Program-made: the position numbers and the translations under genes | Part shown: positions 1 through 7,629 of the stretch, piece by piece | Position numbering within the stretch: position 1 is the first letter of the stretch | Layout: each line of letters begins with the position of its first letter | From: Acidobacteriota bacterium | Lineage (GTDB): Bacteria > Acidobacteriota > Terriglobia > Terriglobales > Acidobacteriaceae | DNA: 15,069 nt | Reading direction: 5' to 3' | Assembly: GCA_019247235.1 (NCBI GenBank) | Contig: JAFAPG010000540.1 | Location: 1-15,069 of the forward strand | Notes under the pieces: generated by a model | Database searches by the model: none | Told to the model about the DNA's origin: nothing | The model's input: the letters and a program-made list of their open reading frames with translations, nothing else

Positions 1-225
1 AGAACCATACTCGGGAAATGTATGGCAGGCCAAGTGCGACTCAGAGAGCAGGCACAGGCCGGTTATGCCACCGCTGCCAGGGAACTGGTGCCACTGCGCC
101 TCGCCCACGGTTCGCAGGTCCATCTCTGCGATCAACCTCGTGAATAGCGTGCGCAAAAGACCAAGCTTTCGCAACGACTCGGCGCTACACCCATGCGCAT
201 CTACGATCCACTCGACCCCGTTCAT
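1..225 (-). CDS. speD: S-adenosylmethionine decarboxylase proenzyme, N-terminal 75 residues (cut by window edge)
   Basis: I translated this by hand from an ATG at 225 reading leftward; the frame is open to base 1, so the C-terminus lies outside the window. The enzyme decarboxylates S-adenosylmethionine to give the aminopropyl donor for spermidine synthesis in the cytoplasm. The start MNGVEWIVDAHGC matches the family opening (EWIVDAYGC-like). The signature ITGLCLLSESHLACHTFPE is the self-processing site: cleavage between Glu62 and Ser63 would create the pyruvoyl group on Ser63, and His68 is the conserved processing histidine. Numbering and spacing agree with the short class 1B enzymes of about 120-135 residues (Thermotoga/Bacillus type). 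The start is only 16 nt after the stop of the SPFH gene, so the two are probably co-transcribed. No strong Shine-Dalgarno sequence is visible. The identification is secure; the missing half cannot be judged. Confidence 0.93.
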   Translation of the reverse strand, partial: MNGVEWIVDAHGCSAESLRKLGLLRTLFTRLIAEMDLRTVGEAQWHQFPGSGGITGLCLLSESHLACHTFPEYGS

Positions 226-241
226 AGGCGTGAAAAGCTCG

Positions 242-1243
242 TTATTGCTGCGCGTGCCCGCATTCCGAGCAGAACTTACTGACTTTGGGAATTGGCTTGC
301 CACAGTTCAAGCAGAATTTCGTTTCCGTGCCAGCGCTGGGGGCGCCCGCTCCCGCGACAGCAGCTTCGCCTGCCGATGATCCCGCTTTTTTTAGTGCGTC
401 CATCATCGCTTGCCCCATGGCCACTCCCGCTCCGAGCCCCGCCCCAATCCCAGCCGCACCGCCACCTTCGTTCGCCGCGGCCACAGGAATGGACTGCGCA
501 ACTTCAAACTGCGTGTAACGCCCCATATCTCCGACCATATTCATGCTGATGCGCTGGTCGAGAATCTTTTGCAGTTCATCGGGAAGAGAAAGGTTTTCAA
601 CGACAAAGCTGTCCAAAGAAAGCCCTAACTGCACGAACGCTGGTTTGAGTTGGTCCGCAAGCTTGTCGGAAAGCACGACCTGGTTGGCTGCCATGTCCAG
701 AAATGGCACTTGACTATTGGCGAACGTGTCGGTCATCCGCCCGATGATGGTATTACGCAATTGGCCTTCGAGGTCCGTCACACTATAAATGTCGCGCGTG
801 CCGCTAAGTTTTTCGTACACCACTTTGGGATCGGCAATGTGATAGGTGTAGATTCCGAATGCCCGAAGCCGGATAGCGCCGAACTCCTTGTCCCGGATGG
901 TGATGGGATTGGGTGTTCCCCAGTGCTGATTGGTTTGCAATCGAGTTGAAAAGAAATAAACGTCCGACTTGAACGGAGACTTAAACGCTTTATCCCAGTT
1001 GAGCAGGTAGGTGAGGATGGGCAGGGTTTGGGTATTTAGGGTGTATAAGCCCGGACCCAATACATCTGCGATTTTGCCTTCATTCACAAACACGGCCATT
1101 TGCGAATCGCGAACGGTTAGCTTCCCCCCGTTCTGAATTTCCCGGTCCTGCATGGGATAGCGGTAGGCAAGAATTCCGCCCTCTGGTTCGACCCACTCGA
1201 TGACATCAATGAATTGCTTCGATAAAAAATCACGGAGGCTCAT
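242..1243 (-). CDS. SPFH-domain protein (YdjI / 'virion core protein' type) with C-terminal zinc ribbon
   Basis: The protein has 333 residues. Residues 1 to about 245 form an SPFH/Band 7-like domain of the YdjI group: an opening MSLRDFLSKQFIDVIEW, then a region resembling VRDSQMAVFVNEGKIADVLGPGLYTL. Residues about 259-306 are a Gly/Ala-rich flexible segment. Residues 311-328 are a zinc ribbon with Cys311-x2-Cys314 and Cys325-x2-Cys328 (CLNCGKPIP, FCSECGH). There is no signal peptide or membrane helix, so it is probably cytoplasmic or peripherally membrane-associated. SPFH proteins form oligomeric scaffolds; the Bacillus relative YdjI is linked to the envelope-stress PspA system (family knowledge). 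Here the partner is speD just downstream, and no pspA-like gene is visible. The start ATG at 1243 has only a weak GGGTG ribosome site. A good promoter lies 54-82 bp upstream. The exact function is unknown. Confidence 0.9.
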   Translation of the reverse strand: MSLRDFLSKQFIDVIEWVEPEGGILAYRYPMQDREIQNGGKLTVRDSQMAVFVNEGKIADVLGPGLYTLNTQTLPILTYLLNWDKAFKSPFKSDVYFFSTRLQTNQHWGTPNPITIRDKEFGAIRLRAFGIYTYHIADPKVVYEKLSGTRDIYSVTDLEGQLRNTIIGRMTDTFANSQVPFLDMAANQVVLSDKLADQLKPAFVQLGLSLDSFVVENLSLPDELQKILDQRISMNMVGDMGRYTQFEVAQSIPVAAANEGGGAAGIGAGLGAGVAMGQAMMDALKKAGSSAGEAAVAGAGAPSAGTETKFCLNCGKPIPKVSKFCSECGHAQQ

Positions 1244-1556
1244 GATTACACCCGCTGTTTAGATTCGTTACCCTTTAAAAATGCACTCGAGAGGGCATCC
1301 TATGGGGCGAAAAGCCCCCTGTCAACCGCGCCGATATTACTCGAGATGACAAGGATATTGCAGATTGTGAACCAGGGCTGGCTTGCTTCTAGTGCGAATA
1401 CCCGTCAGGCGGCCGTCCTATCCGGTTTGCTGCTCGATAGATACGCGCTGCATCGCCCCTTCTGGCATCGAACCATGTCGGCAGGGCGCAGCAGGAACCT
1501 TGGGCTATCACCCGCGAATCATCCGCTCTTTAACCAACCCAAGATCCGGGGGCCGT
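1244..1556. other. Intergenic region between the sulfatase and SPFH genes
   Basis: This 313-bp gap separates the sulfatase stop from the SPFH start. The SPFH-proximal part holds the promoter and stem-loop at 1297-1325. In the remaining 1326-1556 I see no convincing gene, RNA or T-rich terminator for the sulfatase. A plus-strand open frame starting at 1346 runs across this gap and deep into the sulfatase C-terminus, but it resembles nothing and is a shadow. Confidence 0.6.
1297..1325 (-). promoter_or_regulatory. Sigma70-like promoter for SPFH-speD, with a stem-loop in its spacer
   Basis: On the minus strand a perfect -35 TTGACA (1325-1320) is followed by exactly 17 bp and a -10 TAGGAT (1302-1297, 4 of 6). 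Transcription would start near 1290, about 47 nt before the SPFH ATG. The spacer is largely a perfect inverted repeat, GGGGC/GCCCC, with a 5-nt loop (1304-1318). CCCCAT within it also resembles the -10 half of a heat-shock sigma32 promoter, so alternative sigma use is possible. Only the match to consensus supports the call. Confidence 0.6.
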
Positions 1557-3356
1557 CTAGCGATGAGGCGCGCTCGAGCAGCTCTCCGCCGTATGGCAAC
1601 TTGACAGGGTGGAAAGAGCGCGATGCAGCTTCTTTTTTTGATCTGAGCTCAGTGAGCGAAATGTGTTATCGAGTTCCCAGGGATCGGAAACCAGATCATG
1701 GTATTCCCGATCTCCGTTCACGTATTCCACATACAACTGGGTACGCGTCCGTAGCGCCTCATAGCTGGGCGGGTTGCCCGAACGGACCGCGGGTGCATCC
1801 GGGTCAAGAGGCTCGCGCCGTGGGCCACGATGTTCAACCAGTGCCGCGCTTCGCCAATCTGGCGCTTGGTGCCCCTGAATCAAGGGCACGAGATTCAGGC
1901 CTTCCACGCCAGGCATAGGCGAAAGACCAGCCAGGCTGGTCAGGGTCGGATTCAGATCAATGTTCTCGGCGATCTCTCCGATCTTCAAACCCGCGGGGAC
2001 CTCGGGTCCGGTAATCACGAGGGGAACGTGGATATCGCTGTCAAAGGCCGTCATCTTCCCGGGCATCAAGCGATACTCGCCCATGTGGTAGCCGTTGTCC
2101 GAGCTGAAAATGAAGTAGGTGTTTTTCTCCTGGCCGATGCTGGCCACGGCGTTTTCAAGGTCAGCGATCATCTTGTCGACGGCAAGAACCGACTGCGCAC
2201 GCTTGCGAAATGCCCTGTCAATCAGCTGCTTGTCGGCGTCGGTCAAAGCCGGCTGCCGGCGCAGCCACGAGGGAGCGTCGTGGCTCGCGGCGTCATAAGC
2301 CGGATTACGGGGTGCCTGCAACTGAGGGAAGGCCGCTCTGTCTCGCGGTGCCGGGGTATAAGGGGCATGCGGTGAAAAGGTTGCCACCTCGATGAGGAAT
2401 GGCTGTCCCCGGGATTGCTTGATAAATCGAACCGCCAATTCACCGAGCACGTCGCCTAAGTAGTCCCGTGGAGCCCTGCCATGGCGATCGATCTTGCCAT
2501 TCTCGTTCAGGGCGTAGTTGTACTGAAAATACGCGTTCCCGGCAACATCCCATTCGATCCATCCCGGACCTGGAGGATGTTGCTCGGGTTCGTAGCCGTT
2601 CAAATACTTGCCCAGCATGGCGGTACGGTAACCGGCCTGAGAAAACGCTTCCGAAAAGGCGTTTCGCTCATTTCCATGGTCGACGAAGGCCTGGTAGCCG
2701 CCATCCGGCCCCTGGTTCTTAAAAACTCCAGTGCTGTGGGGAAAACGTCCGGTAAAGATCGAGCTGCGTGAGGGACAACACAGGGAATCGGTAACAAAGT
2801 AATTCAGGAAGGTAGCGCCTTTCGACTCCATCTCGAGAACATGGGGCATGTACTCGACTAAGTTGAGCGCCAGATCGTCGGTAAGAACAAAAACAATATT
2901 CGGATGGGTGCCCGAGGCAGGTAACACCGGTCGCGCTCGAGCAGACGTATTGTTTTGAACAGCTGGAGCGGCGGGCAAGCTAGCAGCGCCCGCGGCCGAA
3001 GATGTCGAGGAGGAGGAATTGTCACTCTCTCGGATAGGCTCAGATTCAGAGGTGGCCGGAGGATAGCCAAAGCTGGGATTCTGCTGCTTGCAAGCCAGAA
3101 CGGTTTGAGGGTCGATTGGAGGTAGAGGCTTTAGCGCTTTTTTCCGCTGCGCCTTACCTTCGAGGATCGGGCGCAGGCAGTCGAACACCAACCCGTTTCC
3201 GCTCGCAGCCCCACCCTGCACAAATCCCTGGTTTAGACACGAACGTCTAATCTCTTCGCAAGCCGGTTGTGTCAACGCAGATTTTGTCAGAAGCAAAGAA
3301 AAAATCGTGAGTAGCCTCACAACCAGCCGTGATCGCCTCCGCGCTGCTTTGGCCAA
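1557..3356 (-). CDS. Secreted Cys-type sulfatase with N-terminal four-cysteine module
   Basis: The 599-residue protein probably removes sulfate esters from a sugar or glycan outside the cytoplasm. An Arg-rich start and hydrophobic stretch (about 10-29) form a signal peptide. Residues 33-89 hold a compact module with Cys33, Cys40, Cys60 and Cys89, followed by a Ser/Ala/Pro-rich linker to about 150. The sulfatase domain runs from about 150 to the end. It has metal Asp160-Asp161 (LTDD) and the C-x-P-x-R motif CCPSRSSIFTGR, in which Cys193 should become formylglycine. Lys250, His330, Asp420-Asn421 (SSDNGYHMGEY) and Lys434 are plausible active-site residues. A final Cys pair (587, 593) could form a disulfide. 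The overall pattern is closest to N-acetylglucosamine-6-sulfatase/arylsulfatase proteins, but the substrate cannot be read. The start is uncertain: TTG at 3356 has a GGGGA six bases upstream; GTG at 3320 would leave a shorter signal peptide. The formylglycine-generating enzyme is not in this window. Confidence 0.92.
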   Translation of the reverse strand: MAKAARRRSRLVVRLLTIFSLLLTKSALTQPACEEIRRSCLNQGFVQGGAASGNGLVFDCLRPILEGKAQRKKALKPLPPIDPQTVLACKQQNPSFGYPPATSESEPIRESDNSSSSTSSAAGAASLPAAPAVQNNTSARARPVLPASGTHPNIVFVLTDDLALNLVEYMPHVLEMESKGATFLNYFVTDSLCCPSRSSIFTGRFPHSTGVFKNQGPDGGYQAFVDHGNERNAFSEAFSQAGYRTAMLGKYLNGYEPEQHPPGPGWIEWDVAGNAYFQYNYALNENGKIDRHGRAPRDYLGDVLGELAVRFIKQSRGQPFLIEVATFSPHAPYTPAPRDRAAFPQLQAPRNPAYDAASHDAPSWLRRQPALTDADKQLIDRAFRKRAQSVLAVDKMIADLENAVASIGQEKNTYFIFSSDNGYHMGEYRLMPGKMTAFDSDIHVPLVITGPEVPAGLKIGEIAENIDLNPTLTSLAGLSPMPGVEGLNLVPLIQGHQAPDWRSAALVEHRGPRREPLDPDAPAVRSGNPPSYEALRTRTQLYVEYVNGDREYHDLVSDPWELDNTFRSLSSDQKKKLHRALSTLSSCHTAESCSSAPHR

Positions 3357-3511
3357 TGGAATTCCCCGGGTAATTTGAATTCTACAATTTTCCTGTGTAC
3401 GGCTCGAGCTATGACCCGACGCGGGAAGAATAAACTGCGAGCCCTCCGGGCGGGCGGAATCTAGTCCGCGATCCGATTTGAGAGGCTAAGGGTACCTGCG
3501 ACTCGAGCGCC

Positions 3512-4351
3512 TCAAGCGTGTGTCGCTTGAAATGCCTTGAGACATCGCCGTGCCGTCTCAAGCTCGGCGAAGCGACTACCTTCTTGTTCGAGCAAGTAGT
3601 ATTCAACGCCGCCGACCGACTCTGCGGCTTCGAAGATAGCCTTCCAGTTCGCATCGCCTTCGCCAAACAGCACCTTATAACCTTTCGCCGGATCCGAGGA
3701 CCAATCTTTCAAGTGAAGAGAATGAATTCGCCCCGGATTGGCACGGATCCAGCCGGCTGGGTCCGAACCTGCCTCGAGGCAAGTTCCCACATCCAGCTGC
3801 AACATCACGGTGGGTTTGGTATTTTTGGCGAGAATTTCCATCGGACGCACGCCTTCAACCAGCCTAAACTCCGGCTGATGATTATGATATCCAGGCTTAA
3901 GCCCAGAGGGTTCCAGCCGCTCGGCGGCACCATTTAATTCCTCGGCCACTGCTTTCCAGCCATCGAGTCCAGGTTTCGGTGTTGAGGTGGCCATGACCAT
4001 GTATTTGGTGCCCAGAATGAGATTCAAATCGCGAGCGCGATTCATATTTTCCGAGCGAAAGTTTTGCTCGCTGTTGTGAGTGGAGTAACAGCGAATGCCT
4101 AGATCGTCGAGCAACTTGCGCATACGCTTGGCCTGATCTTCCGTCCAATCAAAATAGGGAGCGTAAAACTCCACACACTGATATCCCATCTGCGCCACGG
4201 CGCGTACCGTTGCCTCGGGATCTTGCTTGAGCGCGTCGCGTACGGAATAGAGCTCAAGACCGACGGGCAGCCTTGTCGAAGCTGCCCCTCTCTTGAGCAG
4301 CCAAGGTAGAGTGAGAGATGCCGAAAGAAAGGAACGGCGAGTAAGCACCAT
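3512..4351 (-). CDS. Sugar phosphate isomerase/epimerase-like TIM-barrel protein, Tat-exported
   Basis: I chose ATG 4351 (279 residues) over ATG 4405 because it puts a twin-arginine signal, LTRRSFLSASLTLPWLL, at the very N-terminus and follows a GGGAGTAGGA stretch. The rest is a xylose-isomerase-like TIM barrel of the AP-endonuclease-2 fold. Likely metal and catalytic residues are Glu61 (VEFYAPY), His146/His148 (YHNHQPEF), Asp177 (LQLDVG), His200/His203 (IHSLHLKDW) and Glu245 (LLEQEG). Relatives act as isomerases or epimerases, and some take part in 3-keto-sugar metabolism (family knowledge). It lies 117 nt downstream of the Gfo/Idh oxidoreductase on the same strand, and that protein also has a Tat signal. 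Both may therefore fold in the cytoplasm with a cofactor or metal and act in the periplasm on the same sugar. The substrate is unknown. Confidence 0.88.
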   Translation of the reverse strand: MVLTRRSFLSASLTLPWLLKRGAASTRLPVGLELYSVRDALKQDPEATVRAVAQMGYQCVEFYAPYFDWTEDQAKRMRKLLDDLGIRCYSTHNSEQNFRSENMNRARDLNLILGTKYMVMATSTPKPGLDGWKAVAEELNGAAERLEPSGLKPGYHNHQPEFRLVEGVRPMEILAKNTKPTVMLQLDVGTCLEAGSDPAGWIRANPGRIHSLHLKDWSSDPAKGYKVLFGEGDANWKAIFEAAESVGGVEYYLLEQEGSRFAELETARRCLKAFQATHA

Positions 4352-4468
4352 GAGCGAGAATCCTACTCCCTCGAATCTGTCTTGAAAAGGCGCTCGAGTG
4401 AGCAAGGAACTGGATGTGCCGCCGGCTGAACTCTCGGTTACCTTATTACTAGCGCGCCATTCCGGTCT

Positions 4469-5830
4469 TCACGACTTGATCTTCCGATTGCCAGCATCCC
4501 ACACCGCAGCTGTCTCCTTAAAATAGGAATAATTCGCTAAATGGCAGCCGATGGCGGCGTTATTGCCGAACTCTTCATTCTCTACAGGTTTGTTTCGTGT
4601 GCGTACAGAGTTGAAAAAGTTAGCTTCGTGATCGACCAGATCGCTGTAACCTTCCGGCACGCCGAAGACCTCGCTTTCTTCATTCACCTTGAACCGCAAC
4701 GGGTCGGCCATGGGGTGCTCGCCGCGAAACTTGTCCAGATATTGGTTGCGCAAGGCCGCCGGCCAACCGTAGATCGAATAGCTCTCGGGCTGCGGCTGTG
4801 TGTCCTGCGGGGTATAGGTCAGAGTTGAACCTTTGATGATCAGTGTACCTTTCGTGCCGTAGAGACCGATAAACTCGCCTTGGTCATTATTTAAGTTGCA
4901 GCGCAAGTAGACGCGAAAATTGGGGTAGTCGTAAAAAGTTTCAATCACGTCGGGAAAGTCACGACCGTCTTTCCAGCGAAACAGTCCGCCAGCAGACTGC
5001 GCGCGTCGGGCAATGGTACTCGTGCTGGTGATGAAGTGAATGCCGGAGATCAGATGGACAAACAAATCTCCCGCCAACCCTTCGCCGTAATCCTGAAAAC
5101 ACCGCCAGCGGAAAAAGCGGGCGGGATCGAAGGCTCGCTTGGGAGCACCATCAAGAAAAGCCGCCCAATCGATCGTCTGCTCGCTGGCATCGGGAGGAAT
5201 GGGGTAAACCCAAGCTCCGCTTGGGGAATTGCGGTCCCAATAAGCTTCAATGGAATAAACCTCGCCCATCTTGCCGGAGTCGTAAATCTCTTTAGCTTGA
5301 GCGTAGAGAATCGAGGAAACCCGTTGGCTGCCGATCTGCACAATTCGGTTTGCTCTCGCGGCGGCCGCCACCATGGCGAAGCCGTCGTCAACGGTATGTG
5401 ACATGGGCTTCTCACAGTAGATGTCTTTGCCGGCAGCGCAAGCGTCTTCAAACACCTTGCGATGCTGATGGTCTGTTACGGCGATGAAGACAGCGTCCAC
5501 ATCCTTGCGCTCGAGAATTTCCTTGTAGTTGCGGGTGGCCGGTACATTCTTCTTCACGCTCTCCTGGGCGGCCGTGTGACGCGAGTCATAAAGATCACAA
5601 ACGGCCACGCATTCAATGCCCGGCACCCGTCGCGACGCTGTTAGCAGCTCGCAGCCGCGAACCCCGGTTCCGATCGAGGCAAAGTGCACTGTGTCACTGG
5701 GGGGAAGCGGAGGCGCTGCCGCCCAGAGCGGCTTTGATTCGAGTAAGCTGAATTTCACCACCGCTCCAGCGGCGGTTGCTCCGCTTCCCAAGCGAACGAA
5801 TTCCCGGCGAGTCCATGGACCATGCTTCAT
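4469..5830 (-). CDS. Gfo/Idh/MocA family NAD(P)-dependent oxidoreductase, Tat-exported
   Basis: The frame opens GTG-ATG (5833, 5830). ATG 5830 is preferred because AGGA lies five bases before it, giving 453 residues. The N-terminus has a Tat motif, TRREFVRLG, and an Ala/Gly-rich stretch. A Rossmann nucleotide-binding fold follows, with ASIGTGVRG (Gly54, Gly56, Gly59). The diagnostic EKP motif is Glu140-Lys141-Pro142 (YCEKPMSHTVDDG). The C-terminal alpha/beta substrate domain carries RWRCFQDYGEGLAGDLFVHL, with Asp255 and His259 as candidate catalytic residues. The family oxidises or reduces sugars and related polyols using tightly held NAD(P); the exported members of this size often work like glucose-fructose oxidoreductase (family knowledge). 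The downstream Tat-exported isomerase-like gene suggests a shared pathway, perhaps 3-keto-sugar formation. That is inference. Confidence 0.92.
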   Translation of the reverse strand: MKHGPWTRREFVRLGSGATAAGAVVKFSLLESKPLWAAAPPLPPSDTVHFASIGTGVRGCELLTASRRVPGIECVAVCDLYDSRHTAAQESVKKNVPATRNYKEILERKDVDAVFIAVTDHQHRKVFEDACAAGKDIYCEKPMSHTVDDGFAMVAAAARANRIVQIGSQRVSSILYAQAKEIYDSGKMGEVYSIEAYWDRNSPSGAWVYPIPPDASEQTIDWAAFLDGAPKRAFDPARFFRWRCFQDYGEGLAGDLFVHLISGIHFITSTSTIARRAQSAGGLFRWKDGRDFPDVIETFYDYPNFRVYLRCNLNNDQGEFIGLYGTKGTLIIKGSTLTYTPQDTQPQPESYSIYGWPAALRNQYLDKFRGEHPMADPLRFKVNEESEVFGVPEGYSDLVDHEANFFNSVRTRNKPVENEEFGNNAAIGCHLANYSYFKETAAVWDAGNRKIKS

Positions 5831-5833
5831 CAC

Positions 5834-6070
5834 ATTCCTGCCTCTCTGCCATTACTATGTGTTTTGCCGGCGCAAGATGCGATTCCCGCCTCGCACACAC
5901 GCAATCGAGAGTTCTTCGAATCGTGAACAGGCAGCAACATAATATTTGCGGCGGAGATTATCGCATAGGATGAGATCTCTCCGCCGGCGTCTGCGCAAAT
6001 CCCAGGGCCCCGGTCGTACCCCCCGTGCCTGGCGTAGAGGAACTCTGCCTCGAAGGGGCCGTTTATACTT
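5834..6070. other. Divergent intergenic region between the Gfo/Idh gene and selA
   Basis: This 237-bp region must contain promoters for both directions. On the plus strand TATACT at 6064-6069 is a good -10 hexamer, but there is no matching -35. On the minus strand GATAAT and TATTAT hexamers occur around 5940-5965, also without good -35 partners. I looked for a tRNA-Sec in this region and found none. Confidence 0.45.
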
Positions 6071-7519
6071 GTGGCGCCTATGAAATTGCGGGCGGAACTT
6101 TTTCGAGAGTTGCCCTCGGTCGATGAGCTCCTGCGCCATCCGGAAATTCGTGCCTGCGTCGAGCGCGAAGGTCAGGCCGTGGTGGCCGATGCTTGCCGCA
6201 CGGTGCTAGCGCATTTACGAGCCGAAATCGCCTCTAATCATCTCCATCAAGACCAGCTTCGATTGGTCCTCGAGGGGATTCATCGCGCCATTCAGGGCGA
6301 ACTCGAGCGCGCGCTCGGCTATTCACTACGCCCGGTCATCAACGCCACCGGAGTCATCTTGCACACCAACCTTGGGCGGGCGCCGCTAGCAACCGAGGCG
6401 GTCAAGCATATTGCCGCTACCGCCACAAGATACTCCAATCTGGAGTTTGAACTCGCCTCGGGAGAACGCGGCAAACGCGATGTGCACCTTGATCGATTGT
6501 TTCGCAAACTGCTTCAAGCGGGTTGCTCGGCGGCAAAGGCGGGCGCCGACCGGCTCGTGCTTGATCAGCAACAGATTTCAACCATTGTGGTTAATAACAA
6601 TGCCGCGGCGGTTTTATTGGCGTTAAACACATTGGCCGAGGGAGGAGAAGTCATCGTTTCCCGGGGAGAGCTGGTCGAGATTGGGGGCTCTTTTCGCATC
6701 CCCGAGGTGATGGCCAAATCTGGCGCGATTCTGCGCGAAGTGGGCACCACCAACCGTACCCGCGCCGCCGATTACGAACGCGCCGTCAATGAACGCACAC
6801 GCCTGTTCCTCCGAGTTCACCGTTCGAACTTTGAGATCTCTGGGTTCACCGAGCAGCCCACGCTTGAGGCCATGGTCTTATTGGCAGAAAAATACAAGCT
6901 CCCTCTCATGGAAGATCTGGGCAGCGGCGCACTGATCGATCTCGGCCAGGGGGGCGTTCCCGGTGAGCCGATCGTCGTCGACAGCCTGCGGCTAGGGGTG
7001 CACATCGTAACCTATAGCGGCGACAAGCTCTTGGGAGGACCACAAGCCGGCATCCTTAGCGGTCGCGAAGACCTAGTCCGCAAAATGCGCTCGAACTCGT
7101 TATTCCGGGCCTTACGCGTCGACAAACTCACCTATGCGGCCATGGAAGCTACGCTCCTCGCCTATAGCAAGCGCAGCTATGCCGCCATTCCCGCGATCCA
7201 TATGATGGGACTGTCGCCGGGTGATATTGCTCGGCGCGCAGAACAGTTGGCGGCCCGGATCCATTGCCCACACCTCGAGCTGGAACTGATGGATGGAGAA
7301 TCCCTGATTGGCGGCGGGGCGGCGCCCTCGGCAGCCCTGCCGACGAAACTGCTGTCGCTCACTCCATTGACTTCGACAGCTGCAGAAATTCTAGCCCGCC
7401 TGCGTGCACTCGATCCGCCCATCATCGCCCGGCTAGAGCAAGGGCAAGTGTTACTTGATCTACGCACGGTATTTCCCGAAGAGGACGGTTTGCTGGCCGC
7501 CGCTTTGAACCAACTTTGA
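6071..7519 (+). CDS. selA: L-seryl-tRNA(Sec) selenium transferase (selenocysteine synthase)
   Basis: The cytoplasmic PLP enzyme converts seryl-tRNA(Sec) to selenocysteyl-tRNA(Sec) using selenophosphate. Motifs shared with E. coli SelA include LRPVINATGVILHTNLGRA, VVNNNAAAVLLAL, VSRGELVEIGGSFRIP, EVGTTNRT, EDLGSGALIDL and YSGDKLLGGPQAG. Lys319 in SGDK is the PLP lysine. The full length is 482 residues from GTG 6071 or 479 from ATG 6080; neither has a clear ribosome site, and ATG 6080 fits the family equally well. Compared with E. coli there are about 14 extra residues (around 151-169) just before VVNNN. The usual companions selB, selD and selC are absent from this window; the next gene is an unrelated transporter. 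The identity is very secure. Confidence 0.96.
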   Translation: MAPMKLRAELFRELPSVDELLRHPEIRACVEREGQAVVADACRTVLAHLRAEIASNHLHQDQLRLVLEGIHRAIQGELERALGYSLRPVINATGVILHTNLGRAPLATEAVKHIAATATRYSNLEFELASGERGKRDVHLDRLFRKLLQAGCSAAKAGADRLVLDQQQISTIVVNNNAAAVLLALNTLAEGGEVIVSRGELVEIGGSFRIPEVMAKSGAILREVGTTNRTRAADYERAVNERTRLFLRVHRSNFEISGFTEQPTLEAMVLLAEKYKLPLMEDLGSGALIDLGQGGVPGEPIVVDSLRLGVHIVTYSGDKLLGGPQAGILSGREDLVRKMRSNSLFRALRVDKLTYAAMEATLLAYSKRSYAAIPAIHMMGLSPGDIARRAEQLAARIHCPHLELELMDGESLIGGGAAPSAALPTKLLSLTPLTSTAAEILARLRALDPPIIARLEQGQVLLDLRTVFPEEDGLLAAALNQL

Positions 7520-7562
7520 CACTCTGCGGGCACGCCTTCGTGAAGGTACTTGTCGGAAGCCC

Positions 7563-7590
7563 TGCGATGTAGAAACTGAGCTACATCGTA
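7563..7590 (+). promoter_or_regulatory. Perfect inverted repeat between selA and the symporter gene
   Basis: CGATGTAG (7565-7572) and CTACATCG (7581-7588) are exact complements around an 8-nt loop; a G-T and a T-A pair extend the stem to 10. There is no T tract after it. It could be a weak selA terminator, an operator for the symporter gene, or an mRNA structure 40 nt before the start codon. Confidence 0.45.
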
Positions 7591-7613
7591 TCTGTATCTA
7601 ACGGTTTCGCGCC

Positions 7614-7619
7614 GGAGGG
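7614..7619 (+). promoter_or_regulatory. Ribosome binding site of the symporter gene
   Basis: GGAGGG lies 10 nt before ATG 7630 and supports this start over later in-frame ones. Confidence 0.6.
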
Positions 7620-7629
7620 CGACCTGAAC

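Noticed and set aside
1440..1480. T-loop-like GGTTCGATGCC on the minus strand, suggesting a tRNA
   Set aside because: The flanking five-base stems do not pair and no anticodon arm or acceptor stem is found.
1346..1918. 190-residue plus-strand open frame over the sulfatase C-terminus and gap
   Set aside because: Composition is that of an antisense shadow, with no ribosome site or recognisable motif; the minus-strand sulfatase explains most of it.
3449..3464. GCCC...GGGC hairpin between the isomerase and sulfatase genes
   Set aside because: Only four pairs with competing registers and no T tract; not supportable as a terminator.
5940..6075. Possible tRNA-Sec upstream of selA
   Set aside because: No acceptor/T-loop/UCA anticodon arrangement of the needed length can be drawn in this GC-rich stretch.
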